Of a stretch of 64,000 bases of DNA, positions 20,808-31,428 are shown piece after piece. Numbering within the stretch: position 1 is the stretch's first letter; each line of letters begins with the position of its first letter. This DNA comes from Streptomyces sp. NRRL F-5123 (GTDB taxonomy: Bacteria > Actinomycetota > Actinomycetes > Streptomycetales > Streptomycetaceae). The notes under the pieces were generated by a model. The model was not told the origin of the DNA. It saw nothing but the letters and a program-made list of their open reading frames with translations, and made no database searches. The stretch is taken from assembly GCF_000721495.1 (NCBI RefSeq), contig NZ_JOHY01000001.1:332575-396574 (forward strand). Reading direction: 5' to 3'. The translations under genes were made by a program, and so were the position numbers.

Positions 20808-21998
20808 ATGCCGCTCATGAAGTCGGCGATCACCTGGGTGTCCGTCACGCTGGTGATCACCGGCGCGGCGGCCGCGCTGTTCTGGCTGGTCCGCGGCCGC
20901 CGCGCGTTCGGCACCCCGGTGGAGCGCGCCGCCTTCGCCGCGCTGCACGAGGCCTCGCTCGCCGCTCCGCTGCTGCGCGACGGGCTCAACCCCGAGTCGG
21001 CCCGCAAGGCCGCGCGCCATCTGCGGGCGCTGCTGGCCACCCCGGCGCTCGCCGTGGTCGCCGGCGGCGAGCTGCTGGCGTGGGACGGCGCCGGGCGCCG
21101 GCACGCGGCGCAGGCCGTCGCCCACACCGCGGACGCGATGGAGGCCGGCCGCCCCTGGCTGGTGCCCGTCGGCGCGATCGAATGCGCCGACCTGGACTGC
21201 CCGGTGCGCGCCGCCGTGGTGGTGCCGCTCGTCGTCGACGGCCTGGTGGTCGGCGCCCTCACCGTCTACGCCCGCCAGGTCTCGGCCGGGCTGGTGCGGG
21301 CCGCCGGCGAGGTCGCACACTGGGTCATCGCCCAGCTGGAGCTGGCCGAGCTCGACCGCTCCCGCACCCGCATGGTCGAGGCGGAACTGCGCGCGCTGCG
21401 CGCCCAGATATCCCCGCACTTCGTCTACAACTCCCTCACCGCCATCGCGTCCTTCGTGCGCACCGACCCGGCCCGGGCCCGCGAGCTGCTGCTGGAGTTC
21501 GCCGAGCTGACCCGCTACAGCCTGCGCAAGCACGGCGAGTTCAGTACCCTCGCCGAGGAGCTGCGGTCGGTGGACCGGTATCTGCGGCTGGAACGCGCCC
21601 GGTTCGGCGCCCGGCTGCGGGTCGACCTGCTGATCGCCCCCGAGGTCCTGCCCGTCGCCGTGCCCTTCCTCTGCCTCCAGCCGATCGTGGAGAACGCGGT
21701 ACGGCACGGCCTGGGCCCCAAGGCGACCCCGGGGCTCATCACCATCAGGGCCGAGGACGCCGGCGCGGAGTGCCGGATCAGCGTGGAGGACGACGGCGTG
21801 GGCATGGACCCCGAGGAGGTACGGCTCCAGCTCGCGGGCGAGGCGGAGGGCGACTCGCTGGGCCTGGGCAACGTCGACGAGCGGCTGCGCGCGGTCTTCG
21901 GCGACGACTACGGGCTCGTCGTGGAGACCGCGCCGGGCGCCGGGACCAAGGTCAACGTCCGGGTGCCGAAGTACCGGAACGGAGTGCACGCCTCATGA
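20808..21998 (+). CDS. LytS-type sensor histidine kinase
   Basis: This 396-residue kinase has one N-terminal membrane segment (about 6-28) and a GAF-like sensor region (about 35-160). A His_kinase domain with phosphoacceptor His204 (AQISPHFVYNSL) and a GHKL ATPase with IVENAVRHG and VEDDGVGM complete it. It pairs with the LytTR regulator that overlaps its stop codon by ATGA. A symporter and a DUF485-like gene follow in the same operon, so carboxylate (acetate or pyruvate) sensing is likely, by analogy with BtsSR/YpdAB-type systems. ATG 20808 and ATG 20817 are both possible starts; neither has a clear ribosome site. Confidence 0.85.
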   Translation: MPLMKSAITWVSVTLVITGAAAALFWLVRGRRAFGTPVERAAFAALHEASLAAPLLRDGLNPESARKAARHLRALLATPALAVVAGGELLAWDGAGRRHAAQAVAHTADAMEAGRPWLVPVGAIECADLDCPVRAAVVVPLVVDGLVVGALTVYARQVSAGLVRAAGEVAHWVIAQLELAELDRSRTRMVEAELRALRAQISPHFVYNSLTAIASFVRTDPARARELLLEFAELTRYSLRKHGEFSTLAEELRSVDRYLRLERARFGARLRVDLLIAPEVLPVAVPFLCLQPIVENAVRHGLGPKATPGLITIRAEDAGAECRISVEDDGVGMDPEEVRLQLAGEAEGDSLGLGNVDERLRAVFGDDYGLVVETAPGAGTKVNVRVPKYRNGVHAS

Positions 21999-22783
21999 GA
22001 CCCCTGCGGATCCTCGCCGTGGACGACGAGCCGCCCGCCCTGGACGACCTCAGCTACCTGCTGCGCGGCGACCACCGGGTCGGCCGGGTGCTGGCCGCCG
22101 ACAGCAGCGCCGCGGCCCTGCGGCTGCTGGAGGCCGAGCCCGTCGACGCGGTTTTCTGCGACATCCGCATGCCGGGTCTTGACGGCCTGGACCTGGTCCG
22201 GGTGCTGGGCCGCTTCGCCCACCCGCCGGCGGTCGTCTTCGTCACCGCCTACGAGGACTTCGCCGTCGACGCCTTCGCCCTCAAGGCCTGCGACTACCTC
22301 CTCAAGCCGGTCGGCGGCGAGCGCCTCGCCGAGGCGGTGCGGCGCGTCGCCGCGCTGCTGGACGCGCCCGCGGAGCCGCGCGGCGAGGCCCGTGAGGAGC
22401 GGCCCGCCGAGCGCCGCGCCCCCGGCCCCGGGCCCGAGCGCATACCCGTCGACCTCGGCGGGGTCACGCGCTTCGTCTCCCGCGACGACGTCGCCTACGT
22501 CGAGGCCCAGGGCGACTACGTCCGGCTGCACACCGCGGGCCGAGCGCCGCTGGTCCGGGTGCCGCTCGCCGTGCTCGCCGAACGCTGGGAGCCGCACGGC
22601 TTCCTGCGCATCCACCGCAGCTTCCTGGTCTCGCTGCGGCACGTCGAGGAGCTGCGCTCGGACGCCGGTCACTGGACCGTACGCGTCGCGGGCACCGAAC
22701 TCCCCGTCAGCCGCCGCCACACCCGCCAGCTGCGGGACGTGCTGGTGCGCTGGGCGCCCGCCCCCGGACCGGACACCGTATGA
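21995..22783 (+). CDS. LytTR-family response regulator
   Basis: This 262-residue protein has a receiver domain (about 4-118) with Asp10/Asp11, phosphoacceptor Asp56 (VFCDIRMPG) and Lys in LLKPV. A Glu/Arg/Pro linker leads to a LytTR DNA-binding domain (about 150-255: VAYVEAQGDYVRLHT, FLRIHRSFLVSL, LPVSRRH). Its start overlaps the kinase stop and its stop overlaps the next gene, so kinase, regulator and transporter are co-translated. It probably activates the downstream symporter operon or the acetate genes at 25 kb; direct-repeat LytTR sites were not identified. Confidence 0.88.
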   Translation: MRPLRILAVDDEPPALDDLSYLLRGDHRVGRVLAADSSAAALRLLEAEPVDAVFCDIRMPGLDGLDLVRVLGRFAHPPAVVFVTAYEDFAVDAFALKACDYLLKPVGGERLAEAVRRVAALLDAPAEPRGEAREERPAERRAPGPGPERIPVDLGGVTRFVSRDDVAYVEAQGDYVRLHTAGRAPLVRVPLAVLAERWEPHGFLRIHRSFLVSLRHVEELRSDAGHWTVRVAGTELPVSRRHTRQLRDVLVRWAPAPGPDTV

Positions 22784-23286
22784 CCGGCGGGCCGGGCGAG
22801 GCACCCCAGGCGGCGCGCCGGGTCGCCGTCTCCGCACCGCGCCGGCACCGCGCCGGCGGCTACTCCGCCCGCGCCCGCGCCGCCGACCTGCACGCCCAGC
22901 CGCAGCTCGCCCAGGTCTACGTGCGCTCCCTGGTGCGCAACCAGCTGCGGCTCGCCCTCGGGGTGCTGGCCGTGCTGGGCGCGGTGCTCGGCGGGCTGCC
23001 CGCCGCCTTCGCGCTGCTGCCGGGGCTGCGCACCGCGACCGTCCTCGGGATCCGGCTGCCCTGGCTGCTGCTGGGCGTCGTGGCCTACCCGCTGCTGGTG
23101 GGCGCGGCAGCCTTCCACGTCCGGCACGCCGAGCGCGTCGAACGGGACTTCACCGACCTGCTGGGCGGCCCGGACCCCGCGGAGGCGCGACCGGCTCCCG
23201 AGCCGCGGCCGGGCGGCCCCGACGAGGCGGAGCCGCCGGACGGCGGACCCGACGCGCCGCACGAACCCCCGCGCGCCGCCCGGTGA
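22780..23286 (+). CDS. DUF485-like membrane protein, symporter partner
   Basis: This 168-residue protein has two hydrophobic segments (about 52-75 and 88-108) preceded by YVRSLVRNQLRLAL and followed by a Pro/Glu/Asp-rich cytoplasmic tail. Small two-helix DUF485 proteins commonly precede ActP/MctC-type symporters. Here the start overlaps the regulator stop (ATGA) and the stop overlaps the symporter GTG. A role in symporter assembly or stability is inferred from position. Confidence 0.7.
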   Translation: MTGGPGEAPQAARRVAVSAPRRHRAGGYSARARAADLHAQPQLAQVYVRSLVRNQLRLALGVLAVLGAVLGGLPAAFALLPGLRTATVLGIRLPWLLLGVVAYPLLVGAAAFHVRHAERVERDFTDLLGGPDPAEARPAPEPRPGGPDEAEPPDGGPDAPHEPPRAAR

Positions 23287-25088
23287 ACCCGGGCCTGGGC
23301 CTGGCCGCCCTCGCCGTCGTGCTGGTCGCCACCGCCGCCTTCGGCATCTACGGCCTGCGGCTGTCGCGCGCCACCTCGGACTTCTACGTCGCCTCCCGCG
23401 AGGTCTCCCCGCTGTGGAACGCCGCGGCGATCGGCGGCGAGTATCTCTCGGCGGCCTCCTTCCTGGGCGTCGCCGGGCTCGTCATGGCCTACGGCGTGGA
23501 CATGCTGGCCTACCCGGTCGGCTACACCGCCGGGTATCTGGTGCTGCTCCTGCTGGTCGCCGCGCCCCTGCGGCGCTCGGGCGCGTACACCCTGCCGGAC
23601 TTCGCCGAGGAGCGGCTCGGCTCGGTCGCGGTGCGCCGGGTCGCCGCGGTGCTGGTCGCGGTCATCGCGTGGCTCTACCTGGTTCCGCAGCTGCAGGGTG
23701 CCGGCCTGACGCTGGAGACGGTGACGGGCGCGCCACGCTGGACCGGAGCGCTCGTCGTCGCCGTGGTGGTGGTCGGGGTCGCGGCGGCGGGCGGCATGCG
23801 CTCGGTCACGCTCGTCCAGGGCTTCCAGTTCTGGCTGAAACTCACCGCCATCGCCGTGCCCGTCGTCTTCCTGGTGCTGGCCTGGCGTTCGGCCGGCGCG
23901 CCCGCCCTCACCGGCCCCGACGTCCCGCGCTTCCACGGCACCACCGTCGTACGCCTCCAGGACGCGGTGCGCTTCGACGTCACCGCCCCGGTGACGGTAC
24001 GGGTCACCGGCACCCTCGACGGCAGGACGTACCCGGCCCCGCCCGCGGACACCGCAGGCCCGCACCCCTCAGGCAGCGGCCCAGCCACCGTACGGCTCGG
24101 CAAGGGCGGGCACACCGCGGCCGGCGGGGCCGCACTGACCTTCCCGGGCGGCGCCGCTGTCCCGCACCGCCACGGGCTCACCCCCGCCACCGGCGCGAGC
24201 TGGGCGAACCCGCTGTCCGGCGCGGGCGGCAGATCCCATCCGCTGTACGCGCTCTACTCGATCCTGCTGGCCACGCTACTCGGCACGATGGGCCTGCCGC
24301 ACGTCCTGGTCCGCTTCTACACCAACCCCGACGGCCGCGCCGCGCGCCGCACCACCGTGCTGGTGCTCGTCCTGCTCAGCGCCTTCTACCTGCTGCCGAC
24401 GGTCTACGGGGCGCTCGGCCGGGTACTGGCGCCGCAACTGCTGCTCACCGGGCAGACCGACACCGCGGTCCTGGTGCTGCCGCAGCTCACGCAGGCGGGG
24501 GAGGGCGGCCGCCTGCTGGCCGCGCTCGCGACCGCGGGTGCCTTCGCCGCCTTCGTGTCCACCGCCTCGGGCCTGACCGTGTCGGTGGCCGGCGTGGTGT
24601 CGCAGGACCTGCTGCGCGGCTCCACCCGCGGTTTCCGCTGGGCGTCGCTGGTCGCGGGGGTGCCGCCGCTGGTGATGGCCACCGCGACCGACGGCCTGCC
24701 GGTCGCCGACGCGATCGGGCTGGCCTTCGCGGTGGCCGCGTCGTCGTTCTGCCCGCTGCTGGTGCTGGGCATCTGGTGGCGCGGGCTGACCGACCGCGGG
24801 GCGCTGCTCGGGCTCGTCGCAGGGGGCGGGCTGGCCGCGGTCGCGGTGGTGCTCACCAGCGTCCGCGGGCCGGGCAGCGGCTGGAGCGCGGCCCTGCTGG
24901 AGCAGCCCGCGGCCTGGACTGTGCCGGTCTCCTTCGCCGTGATGGTCACGGTGTCGCTGCTGACCCGGCACCGCCTCTCGCCGGCCGCGGTGGACCGGGT
25001 GATGCTGCGGATGCACCTGCCCGAGGAGGTCGGTTCGGGCCCTGCGCCGCTGCCCGGCCCCCGCGCGTCCGCTGCCGAGCGCGCCTGA
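23283..25088 (+). CDS. Sodium:solute symporter (cation/acetate, ActP/MctC type)
   Basis: This 601-residue SSS-family transporter has about 13 membrane segments. Family features include ATSDFYVASREVSPLWNAAAI near residue 25, AAIGGEYLSAASFLGVAGL, GAYTLPDFAEERLG, and GTMGLPHVLVRFYTNPDGR. An extracytoplasmic insertion of roughly 100 residues (about 225-320) is typical of actinomycete members. The substrates are acetate, pyruvate or propionate taken up with Na+ or H+. GTG 23283 overlaps the previous stop. The preceding two-component system and the satP-acs operon just downstream support acetate. Confidence 0.85.
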   Translation: MNPGLGLAALAVVLVATAAFGIYGLRLSRATSDFYVASREVSPLWNAAAIGGEYLSAASFLGVAGLVMAYGVDMLAYPVGYTAGYLVLLLLVAAPLRRSGAYTLPDFAEERLGSVAVRRVAAVLVAVIAWLYLVPQLQGAGLTLETVTGAPRWTGALVVAVVVVGVAAAGGMRSVTLVQGFQFWLKLTAIAVPVVFLVLAWRSAGAPALTGPDVPRFHGTTVVRLQDAVRFDVTAPVTVRVTGTLDGRTYPAPPADTAGPHPSGSGPATVRLGKGGHTAAGGAALTFPGGAAVPHRHGLTPATGASWANPLSGAGGRSHPLYALYSILLATLLGTMGLPHVLVRFYTNPDGRAARRTTVLVLVLLSAFYLLPTVYGALGRVLAPQLLLTGQTDTAVLVLPQLTQAGEGGRLLAALATAGAFAAFVSTASGLTVSVAGVVSQDLLRGSTRGFRWASLVAGVPPLVMATATDGLPVADAIGLAFAVAASSFCPLLVLGIWWRGLTDRGALLGLVAGGGLAAVAVVLTSVRGPGSGWSAALLEQPAAWTVPVSFAVMVTVSLLTRHRLSPAAVDRVMLRMHLPEEVGSGPAPLPGPRASAAERA

Positions 25089-25091
25089 CCC

Positions 25092-25145
25092 GGCTCCCCG
25101 CCGTACCGCCGGCCGCCGCCTGAGCGGGCTCCCCGCCGTACCGCC
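25092..25145 (+). repeat. 19-bp direct repeat in the symporter/satP gap
   Basis: GGCTCCCCGCCGTACCGCC occurs at 25092-25110 and again at 25127-25145, a 35-base period, and a weaker copy follows near 25219. The rest of the 283-base gap holds no gene. It separates the two acetate transcription units. Confidence 0.6.
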
Positions 25146-25371
25146 CGGCGCGGGGGCCGGCCGCCGGGCGCACCGGGCCGACCGTTCACCGACTGCTCGC
25201 CGACCGCTGGGCGCACCCGGCGTACCGCCCGTCGTGCCGAGCGCGCCGCTGGGCGAATGTCACCGACCGTAGCCTCCCCGCCCGTTGTCCGCGGACCTAC
25301 GGTGTGCCGCGACCCGAAACGGTCATTCCCCCTACCGCCCTGCCGTTCCTCGATGAGGAGGGATTCCGCAG

Positions 25372-25991
25372 ATGAGCACTTCTGCGCCCGCGCCCACCAT
25401 TGCCGACCCCGGCCCCCTCGGCCTGGCCGGCTTCGCCGCCACCACGTTCGTCCTGAGCTCCTTCAACGCCAACCTGATCGACGCGAGCCTGGAAGCCGTC
25501 GTGCTGCCGCTCGCGCTCTTCTACGGCGGGCTGGTCCAGCTGCTGGCCGGCATGTGGGAGTTCCGCAAGGGCAACACCTTCGGGGCGACCGCCTTCTGCT
25601 CCTACGGCGCCTTCTGGCTGTCGTACGCCGGGTACGCGAAGTTCGTCGCGGGCGGGCTGCCCGCCGACACCGCGCACCAGGCGACGGGGCTCTTCCTGCT
25701 CATCTGGGCGATATTCACCGTCTACATGACGGTGGCCGCGCTGCGGACCAACGGCGCCCTGCTCGCCGTCTTCGTGGCGCTGTCCGCCACCTTCGTCGTG
25801 CTGACCGTCGCGGAGTTCGGCGAGTCCTCCGGCGCCACCAAGGTCGGCGGCTGGCTCGGCCTGGTCACCGCGGTTCTCGCCTGGTACGCGTCCTTCGCCG
25901 TGGTCACCAACAGCACCTGGAAGCGCGGGGTGCTGCCGCTGTTCGCGGCGGCCGACACGGCGCAGGGCGGACCGGTCGAGGGCGCTCACTG

Positions 25992-25992
<1 letters not shown>
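25372..25992 (+). CDS. satP: Acetate uptake transporter, GPR1/FUN34/SatP family
   Basis: This 206-residue protein has six membrane segments and the family N-terminal signature, here DPGPLGLAGFA (usually NPAPLGL). FSSFNAN-like SSFNANLID and YGAFWLSYAGY with the conserved aromatic constriction are also present. The family forms hexameric acetate/succinate channels. ATG 25372 follows GAGGAGGGA. The stop codon TGA shares its last base with the ATG of acetyl-CoA synthetase, so uptake and activation are translationally coupled. Confidence 0.9.
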
Positions 25993-27953
<1,961 letters not shown>

Positions 27954-28023
27954 CCTTCCCCGCGTCACCCGGGAGCCGTGGCCCCCGGGCGGACCCGTAA
28001 GGGGGCCCGCCCGGGGAAGAGGT

Positions 28024-28064
28024 GCGGGAGTCCGGCCCGTTACGGGGGCGGGCCGGACTCCCGC
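28024..28064. terminator. Bidirectional terminator after acsA
   Basis: GCGGGAGTCCGGCCCG (28024-28039) and its exact complement (28049-28064) make a 16-bp stem with a 9-base loop between convergent genes. Confidence 0.8.
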
Positions 28065-28082
28065 GCCTTCACGCGCGCCGCG

Positions 28083-29312
28083 TCAGCAGCCGATCGGCGA
28101 GGTGCCCACGGCGACGTCGTCGAACCACAGCGTGTCGTCACCGGTGCCGTAGCTCTCCCAGCCGAAGCGCAGCGCGGTCGGCCGCGGCGGCGTGGTGCGC
28201 GAGAGCCACTGCTGGTCGATGTCCGCGGTCGGCACACCGTCCACCCGCAGGCCCGCAACGTCCTGGTCGTTCAGCCAGGTCTCCAGGTTCGGCGAGGTGG
28301 TGCCGATGGCGAACCGCAGGCACTGCCAGCTGCCGGTCGGCAGCGGGGTGCTGAGCGCCACTCCCGCCGGGCTCTGCGCGGGCAGCGTCGCGTCGTCCGT
28401 CTCGCGGTTCCACTGCAGGGCGCCGTTCTGGCCGCCGATCCGCAGCGCCTTGCCCGACTGCGAGGAGTCGGGCATCGACACGAAGGCGACGTGCGCGGTC
28501 GGCAGCGCGGTGGTGTGCCGCACCCACATCCGCACGTACACCGTCGGGCCCACCGAGGACAGGTCCTGGGTGCTGGCGACGAACATGTGGTTGCAGTAGC
28601 CGGCGTGTCCGTCCACCCGGATCGAGCGGCTGCCGCTGTGCGCGACGGAGGTGTCGACGGTCGCGGTGCCGCTGCCCGAGCAGTCCGGCGCCGCGGTCGT
28701 CCACTGGCCGGACGGCGCGCTGCCGGTCTGGTCCTCGAAGCCCGAGCAGATCACCGCGCCCGAGCAGCCGGCCGGCGGAGCGCTGGTCGGCGGCGTGGTC
28801 GGCGGGGTCGTCGGGGGCGTCGTGGGCGGGGTGGTGGGAGGTGTCGTCGGGGGAGTGGTGGGCGGGTTGCTGGTCGGGGGGGTGCCGTTGGCGGTGCACG
28901 CGGTGCCGTTGAGGGCGAAGGCCGAGGGCGTGGGGTCCGCCGAGCTCCAGGTGCCCTGCACGCCGAAGTCGGCGGAACCGCCGGTGGCGAGCGCCGCGTT
29001 GTAGCCGGCGTCGGCGGCGGTGACCGCGGTGCCGGTCTGGGTGACGGTGGCGTTCCAGCCGGACGTGATCTTCTGGTCGCCCTGGTAGTTCCACACCACC
29101 CGCCAGCCGTTGACCGCCGGGCCGTTGTTGGTCACCTTGATCTGGGCGGTGAAGCCGCCCGTCCACTCGTTGACGGTGTAGCCGACCGAGCAGCCGGAGC
29201 CGGCGGCGCCGTGGGCGGCGGGCAGCGCCACCAGGGCGGGCAGCAGCAGCGCGACTGCGGCCACCGGCCACAGCCACGGTCTGACGAGTAACCGACGCGA
29301 GGATGCGCGCAC
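28083..29312 (-). CDS. Secreted cellulose-binding protein: CBM2 plus Cip1-like domain
   Basis: This 409-residue secreted protein has a signal peptide (about 1-36, ending AAHGA) and a CBM2 cellulose-binding domain (about 37-140: WTGGFTAQIKVTN, VNGWRVVW). A (PPTT)n linker (about 141-180) leads to a roughly 230-residue domain resembling fungal Cip1 (CSGFEDQTG, HSGSRSIRVDG, WLNDQDVAGLRVDG). Cip1 proteins are co-expressed with cellulases; their activity is debated. I chose GTG 29312 because AGGAGG sits six bases before it, whereas ATG 29330 has no ribosome site. Codon 8 is TTA, so translation should depend on the bldA tRNA. A consensus promoter and a perfect CebR box lie upstream. Confidence 0.82.
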   Translation of the reverse strand: MRASSRRLLVRPWLWPVAAVALLLPALVALPAAHGAAGSGCSVGYTVNEWTGGFTAQIKVTNNGPAVNGWRVVWNYQGDQKITSGWNATVTQTGTAVTAADAGYNAALATGGSADFGVQGTWSSADPTPSAFALNGTACTANGTPPTSNPPTTPPTTPPTTPPTTPPTTPPTTPPTSAPPAGCSGAVICSGFEDQTGSAPSGQWTTAAPDCSGSGTATVDTSVAHSGSRSIRVDGHAGYCNHMFVASTQDLSSVGPTVYVRMWVRHTTALPTAHVAFVSMPDSSQSGKALRIGGQNGALQWNRETDDATLPAQSPAGVALSTPLPTGSWQCLRFAIGTTSPNLETWLNDQDVAGLRVDGVPTADIDQQWLSRTTPPRPTALRFGWESYGTGDDTLWFDDVAVGTSPIGC

Positions 29313-29354
29313 GGGGGACCTCCTGGACATGTGGGGGGAGTTGCTGCTCGCCAC

Positions 29355-29390
29355 ATGACATCCACATGCCGTATGACATCCACATGCCGT
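29355..29390 (+). repeat. Perfect 18-bp tandem duplication in the Cip1-like leader
   Basis: ATGACATCCACATGCCGT occurs twice back to back (29355-29372, 29373-29390), directly between the CebR box and the coding sequence. It falls in the transcribed leader of the minus-strand gene. Confidence 0.9.
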
Positions 29391-29391
29391 A

Positions 29392-29405
29392 TGGGAGCGC
29401 TCCCA
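29392..29405. promoter_or_regulatory. CebR box (TGGGAGCGCTCCCA)
   Basis: This is the exact 14-bp palindrome bound by CebR, the LacI-family cellobiose/cellotriose-responsive repressor of Streptomyces cellulolytic genes. It begins one base after the -10 hexamer of the Cip1-like promoter, a position that would block initiation. Confidence 0.92.
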
Positions 29406-29406
29406 C

Positions 29407-29435
29407 ACTATGGAAGGGGCTCAACACCCTGTCAA
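29407..29435 (-). promoter_or_regulatory. Promoter of the Cip1-like gene
   Basis: On the minus strand TTGACA (29435-29430), a 17-base spacer and CATAGT (29412-29407) match the vegetative sigma consensus well. The CebR box follows at once. Confidence 0.85.
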
Positions 29436-29440
29436 TGCCG

Positions 29441-29481
29441 CGTGCGCGGATGCCGTCCGTCCGGACGGGCATCCGCGCACG
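29441..29481 (-). terminator. Terminator of the sugar ABC operon
   Basis: CGTGCGCGGATGCC (29441-29454) pairs with GGCATCCGCGCACG (29468-29481), and GTCC/GGAC extend the stem across a one-base bulge. It lies just past the last permease stop and shields the Cip1-like promoter. Confidence 0.75.
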
Positions 29482-29494
29482 CGGGCTGCCGCCG

Positions 29495-30415
29495 TCAGCC
29501 CTTGCTGGAACCCAGGGAGAGGCCGGCGATGAACTGCTTCTGGAGGCAGATGTAGACCACCAGGGTCGGCACGGCCGCGATGAGCGCCGCCGCCGCGATC
29601 ATGTTCTGGTTGCTGACGAACTGCCCCTGGAGGTTGGCCAGGGCCGAGGTCACCGGCCGCTTGTCGCCCGACGACATCAGGGTGATCGCCCAGAAGAAGT
29701 CGTTGTAGATCCAGGTGGTCAGCAGCGTCGCGAGCGCCGCGAGCGCCGGGCGGCACAGCGGCAGCGTCAGCCGCCAGAAGCGCGTCCACAGGGAGGCGCC
29801 GTCCACCAGCGCGGCCTCGTACATCTCGTCCGGCACCGCGCGCATGTAGTTGCTCAGCACGAAGACGCAGAAGCCCAGCTGGAACGCCACGTTGATGGCG
29901 ACCAGACCGAAGACCGAGTTGTACATCAGCCCGCTGTCGCTCAGGAAGTGCGGCAGCGTGATCTTCAGGTACATCCGGTACAGCGGAGTGATGATGACCT
30001 GCTGCGGCAGCAGGTTGCCCGCCGTGAACAGGATCAGCAGCGCGATGTTGACCTTGACGTTGATCTTGCTCAGCACGAAGGCCACGCCCGACGCCAGCGC
30101 CAGCACGATGATCACCGAGGGGACGGTGATCAGCACCGAGTTCCAGAAGAAGTGCAGCATGTCCGACTGGGTCCACGCGTCACTGAAGTTCTTGAACGTC
30201 AGATGGTGCGGCATCGAGACGTAGCCGTACTTGCGGGTGTCGGAGTACGGCCGGACCGCCACGTACAGCGCGAACGCGATGGGCAGCAGCCACAGCACGC
30301 AGGACACGATGAGGAAGACCTGGGAGGCCGCCTGGCCCCACGGCCGGGTCCTCCGGCGGCCGGGCGCGGACGGGCGTGCCGCCTTGGCCGGCCGGGTGAG
30401 GGCTTCGGTCGTCAT
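29495..30415 (-). CDS. Carbohydrate ABC transporter permease, CUT1 (MalG/CebG type)
   Basis: This 306-residue inner-membrane permease has six membrane segments. The EAA loop (YEAALVDGASLWTRFWRLTLPL, about residues 203-224) contacts the ATPase. ATG 30415 overlaps the stop of the other permease (ATGA) and follows GGAGGAAG. It is the last gene of a binding protein-permease-permease operon with no ATPase gene, so it probably uses the shared ATPase MsiK, as other streptomycete CUT1 systems do. Confidence 0.88.
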   Translation of the reverse strand: MTTEALTRPAKAARPSAPGRRRTRPWGQAASQVFLIVSCVLWLLPIAFALYVAVRPYSDTRKYGYVSMPHHLTFKNFSDAWTQSDMLHFFWNSVLITVPSVIIVLALASGVAFVLSKINVKVNIALLILFTAGNLLPQQVIITPLYRMYLKITLPHFLSDSGLMYNSVFGLVAINVAFQLGFCVFVLSNYMRAVPDEMYEAALVDGASLWTRFWRLTLPLCRPALAALATLLTTWIYNDFFWAITLMSSGDKRPVTSALANLQGQFVSNQNMIAAAALIAAVPTLVVYICLQKQFIAGLSLGSSKG

Positions 30416-31428
30416 GGTGCTTCCTCCCGGCGGAACGTCTGGTAAAGGAACACCGAGATCGGCACCAGCGAGATGACCAGCAGCACGACCCCCAGCGCGG
30501 AGCCGAAGCCGACCCGCTGGGTCTCGCCGACGATGTTCGAGGTGACCAGCACCGACAGCAGTTCGAGGCCGTTGATGCCCTTGTTGGTGATGTAGACCAG
30601 GTCGAAGGCGCGCAGCGACTCGATCACGGTGACCACCATGACGACGATGTTGATCGGCTTCATCACCGGGAAGACGACCCGCCAGAAGGTCTGCCAGGCG
30701 TTGGCGCCGTCCATCCGCGCGGCCTCGCGCAGTGTCGGGTCGACGGCCTTGAGGCCGGCGAGGTAGAGCACCATCACGTAGCCGGCCTGCCGCCAGGTCG
30801 CCTCGACCAGCACCGCCCACAGGTTCAGATGCGAATTGCCGAGCCAGTCGATGGCGTTGTCGTTGCCGTTGCGCCCGATGACGGTGTTGATCAGCCCGAA
30901 GTTCTGCGAGTAGATGAACTCCCAGATGATGCCGACCAGTGCGAGCGACAGCATCACCGGCAGGAACAGGATGCTCTGGTACATCCGGCTGCCCTTGATA
31001 CCGCGGTCGATGATCACCGCGAAGAGCATGCCCAGCGGGGTCGCGATCAGGACGAACACCGCCAGCCAGATGAGGTTGTGGCGGACCGCCGGCCAGAACT
31101 CCGGGTAGATCGTGGTGGCCTGGTGGTAGTTCTGGATGCCGTACCAGCATCCGTTGTTGAGGATCGAGGGGACGTTGGGCTTGCACGTCTGGCTGTGCAG
31201 GCTGCCCACGCCGTTCCACTTGGTGAACGACAGCAGCACGGTGCCGATCGCCGGGAACCACACGAAGGCCAGGTCCAGCAGCAGCGGGATCCCCAGCAGC
31301 AGCGCGACCACCACGCGGTCGCGCCGGGTGAGCTTGCGGACGCCGCCGCGGCGGCGGCGCGGGGACGGGGCGGCGGTGGCCCCGTCCCGCACCGCTGCCG
31401 CGGTGTCCGCAGCGGACGTCTCGGTCAT
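30412..31428 (-). CDS. Carbohydrate ABC transporter permease, CUT1 (MalF/CebF type)
   Basis: This 338-residue permease has a cytoplasmic Arg-rich start, six to seven membrane segments and an EAA loop (LREAARMDGANAWQTFWRVVFP, about residues 232-253). The first extracytoplasmic loop carries a two-cysteine insertion (SQTCKPNVPSILNNGCWYG) that may form a disulfide and contact the binding protein. Both ends overlap neighbours by ATGA, so the three genes form one translational unit. Confidence 0.88.
   Translation of the reverse strand: MTETSAADTAAAVRDGATAAPSPRRRRGGVRKLTRRDRVVVALLLGIPLLLDLAFVWFPAIGTVLLSFTKWNGVGSLHSQTCKPNVPSILNNGCWYGIQNYHQATTIYPEFWPAVRHNLIWLAVFVLIATPLGMLFAVIIDRGIKGSRMYQSILFLPVMLSLALVGIIWEFIYSQNFGLINTVIGRNGNDNAIDWLGNSHLNLWAVLVEATWRQAGYVMVLYLAGLKAVDPTLREAARMDGANAWQTFWRVVFPVMKPINIVVMVVTVIESLRAFDLVYITNKGINGLELLSVLVTSNIVGETQRVGFGSALGVVLLVISLVPISVFLYQTFRREEAP

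Noticed and set aside
28770..28890. Periodic GC repeats resembling an array
   Set aside because: They encode the PPTT linker between CBM2 and the Cip1-like domain. There are no spacers, so it is not CRISPR.
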